Below, piece after piece: positions 62,313 to 64,000 of a DNA stretch of 64,000 bases; position 1 is the stretch's first letter; the number at the start of each line of letters is the position of its first letter. The DNA comes from Myxococcales bacterium (GTDB lineage Bacteria > Myxococcota_A > Polyangia > Haliangiales > Haliangiaceae). The stretch is taken from NCBI GenBank assembly GCA_028287115.1, contig JAQBQF010000338.1:1-64000 (forward strand), in the 5' to 3' direction. A program made the position numbers and the translations under genes. A model generated the notes under the pieces. The model worked only from the letters and a program-made list of their open reading frames with translations. It ran no database searches and had not been told where the DNA came from.

Positions 62313-63604
62313 GGTCCTCCAAACGCGAGCTCGAGGCCGAGGCGAGCGACGAGCTTCCAGTAGCGGAAGTCCTCCACCGTGGATCGATTCCCGATGAGGC
62401 TCGCACTCGCGATCGCGATCCAGTGGTCGCTCAGATCGACATCGAGATCCGCGGTGATCTCGCCGTGGAGATCGCGGCGGAGTAGGCCGTCGGGCTCTGC
62501 GCCGTCATAGCGCGCGTAATACGAGCTCGCCCCGAAAGCCGCACGCGTACCCGCCATCGGGCGACCACGCAACATCACCTGCGCCCCGCCGGCGAGAGCG
62601 CTGAACGCCGGGTCGACGGTGACCTCGCGCCACCCGATCGTCTTGATCTCCAGATCGACGCGCGGAGTTGCGTGAACGAGCACGCTCTCGTCGCCCGAAT
62701 AGACCCAGCCGGTGAAATCGGCTTGCGCGAGCTGCTGATAGGCACGATGACGCACCGAGTACGTACCCGCCAAGGCAAAGCCGCTGAAGTCCCGGCGATA
62801 CGAGGCGGTCCCCCGGTGCGCGACGAGATACTGCGCACCGCCGAGCCAGTCGAGGTCGAGATCGTAACGGACGGCGGCATGGTTCGCGTGGTGATCGCGC
62901 TCGATCGCAGCTTGCGCATTCTCACCGAGAAACGTCAGCGACGACAGCTTGCGCTGGTCGTGCCACGCGAGGCCATCGCGGAGCACGAGCCACGGTGTCG
63001 GTCGCACGGTGACCGTGGTCGCCAACAACAGCGCCTCGTCGGGCGTCGGTGACCCGGCGGTCGCACCGAGAGGCGGCGTATCCGGAACGAGCTGCGGATT
63101 CGTATCGATCTCCGGTGCGACAAGCGCGACCACGGTCAAGCGGCCTTCACGTCGCGCGAATCGTTGCATCTCGCCTGCCACCGCGGCGTAGGCCGAATTG
63201 GTGCTCGCGAGTGCGAGCTCGCGCTCGGCGAGCGCGCCATCATGGCGCCCGAGCGCGATCAATCCGAGAAATAAGTGTGCCCCCGCGGAGGTCGAATCGC
63301 GGGCGACGATCGCGGTGAGCTCTGTGTGCGCTCGGTCGAGATCTCCCTCGCGAAACCGTGCGATCGCCGCGAGCAGCGCGCCGTCATCGGGCTGACACAG
63401 TGCTGCGAGCGCTTGTCTCGCGTGGTCGTTGGCCGGATCGAATGCGACCGCTTTGCGGTACGCGATCGTCGCGATGCGTAGGTCGCCGGTCTCGATCGCC
63501 TCGTCACCTGCTCGCGAATATGCGGCGCTCTCCTGCGTGTCGGCCGTGGCCGACTCCGGCGGCGCTGCGCACAGATCCGCGACGATCGCGAACAACGCGA
63601 TCAC
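62309..63604 (-). CDS. TPR-containing protein with beta-barrel-like C-terminus
   Basis: The protein has 431 residues. A signal peptide is likely (MIALFAIVADLCAA). TPR-like repeats occupy about 30-140 (YSRAGDEAIETGDLRIATIA; AHLFLGLIALGRHDGALAER). The C-terminal ~280 residues alternate strands with aromatic ends, as in outer-membrane barrels. It could be the signal input or an export channel for the two-component pair. The GTG overlaps the upstream stop (GTGA), and its own stop overlaps the kinase start. Confidence 0.65.
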   Translation of the reverse strand: MIALFAIVADLCAAPPESATADTQESAAYSRAGDEAIETGDLRIATIAYRKAVAFDPANDHARQALAALCQPDDGALLAAIARFREGDLDRAHTELTAIVARDSTSAGAHLFLGLIALGRHDGALAERELALASTNSAYAAVAGEMQRFARREGRLTVVALVAPEIDTNPQLVPDTPPLGATAGSPTPDEALLLATTVTVRPTPWLVLRDGLAWHDQRKLSSLTFLGENAQAAIERDHHANHAAVRYDLDLDWLGGAQYLVAHRGTASYRRDFSGFALAGTYSVRHRAYQQLAQADFTGWVYSGDESVLVHATPRVDLEIKTIGWREVTVDPAFSALAGGAQVMLRGRPMAGTRAAFGASSYYARYDGAEPDGLLRRDLHGEITADLDVDLSDHWIAIASASLIGNRSTVEDFRYWKLVARLGLELAFGGP

Positions 63605-64000
63605 GGTGGTGTCTTCGCGAGGATCGCCGCGGCGTCACTCGCGTGCGGTCCTCCCGCATTAGCGATCGGGGCGAGGAAGGCGCGCGCGTGCGGCGAGTCA
63701 TCGAGCGCCAGGTAGGCACGCGCGAGTTGCCAGGTCGCTTCTTCGGAGCGTCCAGGTTCGGCCCCGAGGACCTCGACGACACCACTCGGGCGGCCGGCGC
63801 GGTTCCACGCTGCGCCCAAGGCATCGAGGATGTCCCCGTGGCGCTTGCGGTCGGTCCCGAGCGCTTCGACCAAGCGCGCCTCGTCGAGAAACTCGCCCGC
63901 GACACTCGGATCGGTCGGCGCGAGCTCGACGCCCACTGCGATGTAATAGGACAGCGTCGCATCGTCCTTGGGAGCGGTCTTGTAGGCGAGATCGATCGTC
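63601..64000 (-). CDS. TPR-like protein, 5' end beyond window
   Basis: Only the C-terminal ~132 residues are inside the window. The frame is open to the edge and reads TIDLAYKTAPKDDATLSYYI before GVELAPTDPSVAG, so the true start lies further right. The pattern (helical pairs such as ATWQLARAYLALDDSPHARA) fits TPR. It heads the overlapping set with the TPR-barrel protein, kinase and regulator. Confidence 0.6.
   Translation of the reverse strand, partial: TIDLAYKTAPKDDATLSYYIAVGVELAPTDPSVAGEFLDEARLVEALGTDRKRHGDILDALGAAWNRAGRPSGVVEVLGAEPGRSEEATWQLARAYLALDDSPHARAFLAPIANAGGPHASDAAAILAKTPP

Overview
The window is GC-rich DNA with GTG/TTG starts and many 1-7 bp stop/start overlaps. Its gene content (Pkn-type Ser/Thr kinases, FHA and NtrC-type sigma-54 activators, PEGA/TPR proteins, MopE-type Cys-rich proteins, Cys-rich lipoproteins, a PilX-PilY1-PilV-PilW-FimT pilus operon) points to a predatory or social member of the Myxococcota, perhaps close to Haliangium/Kofleriaceae. 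That placement is inference from gene families. No rRNA, tRNA, CRISPR array, phage or insertion sequence was found.

Layout. 1-1.2 kb: hexanucleotide repeats flanking an IVP/Avd-type four-helix-bundle gene, then short dispersed repeats. 1.2-4.7 kb (minus): two tandem DUF4139 proteins and an ABC ATPase. 4.7-9.2 kb: an nSTAND-like ATPase with a membrane segment and HEAT repeats, then a DUF6438 lipoprotein. 9.2-11.9 kb: PEP carboxylase. 12-15.2 kb (minus): antitoxin, ParE toxin, DUF5939-type adenylate cyclase and a MacB-like membrane protein, all overlapping. 15.2-17.8 kb: a molybdopterin oxidoreductase coupled to a truncated hemoglobin. 17.9-22.7 kb: Cys-rich lipoprotein, kinase, PEGA/beta-barrel protein and lipoprotein. 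22.7-27.9 kb: phosphodiesterase-type membrane enzyme, esterase, KamA-type radical SAM enzyme, HEAT-like protein.

28.1-29.0 kb holds the most notable locus: a small AhpD-like gene followed by a second AhpD/CMD gene whose CxxC motif reads C-E-F-UGA. The frame continues through the UGA into the rest of the domain, with a hairpin carrying a GGUC loop just downstream. I read this as a selenoprotein.

29.2-39.1 kb: FHA/sigma-54 regulator, S2P-type metalloprotease, a DUF-like protein, EttA, a small Fis-type HTH protein, an EEP-family phosphatase coupled to a SpoIIE/PP2C phosphatase, and a divergent kinase with an unusual HCD motif. 39.2-42.2 kb: an M16 protease pair. 42.3-51.6 kb: the pilus assembly operon, a lipoprotein and two paralogous pilins. 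51.7-59.6 kb: a Wza-like lipoprotein and two large surface proteins (VWA/MopE and MopE/FGE). 59.6-64 kb (minus): sigma-54 response regulator, sensor kinase and TPR/outer-membrane proteins, the last running off the window.

Themes across the window are surface structures (pili, Cys-rich surface proteins), phospho-signalling and very tight translational coupling. Many first-of-operon genes have a -10-like hexamer only 5-9 nt before the start codon and no ribosome binding site, which suggests widespread leaderless transcription.
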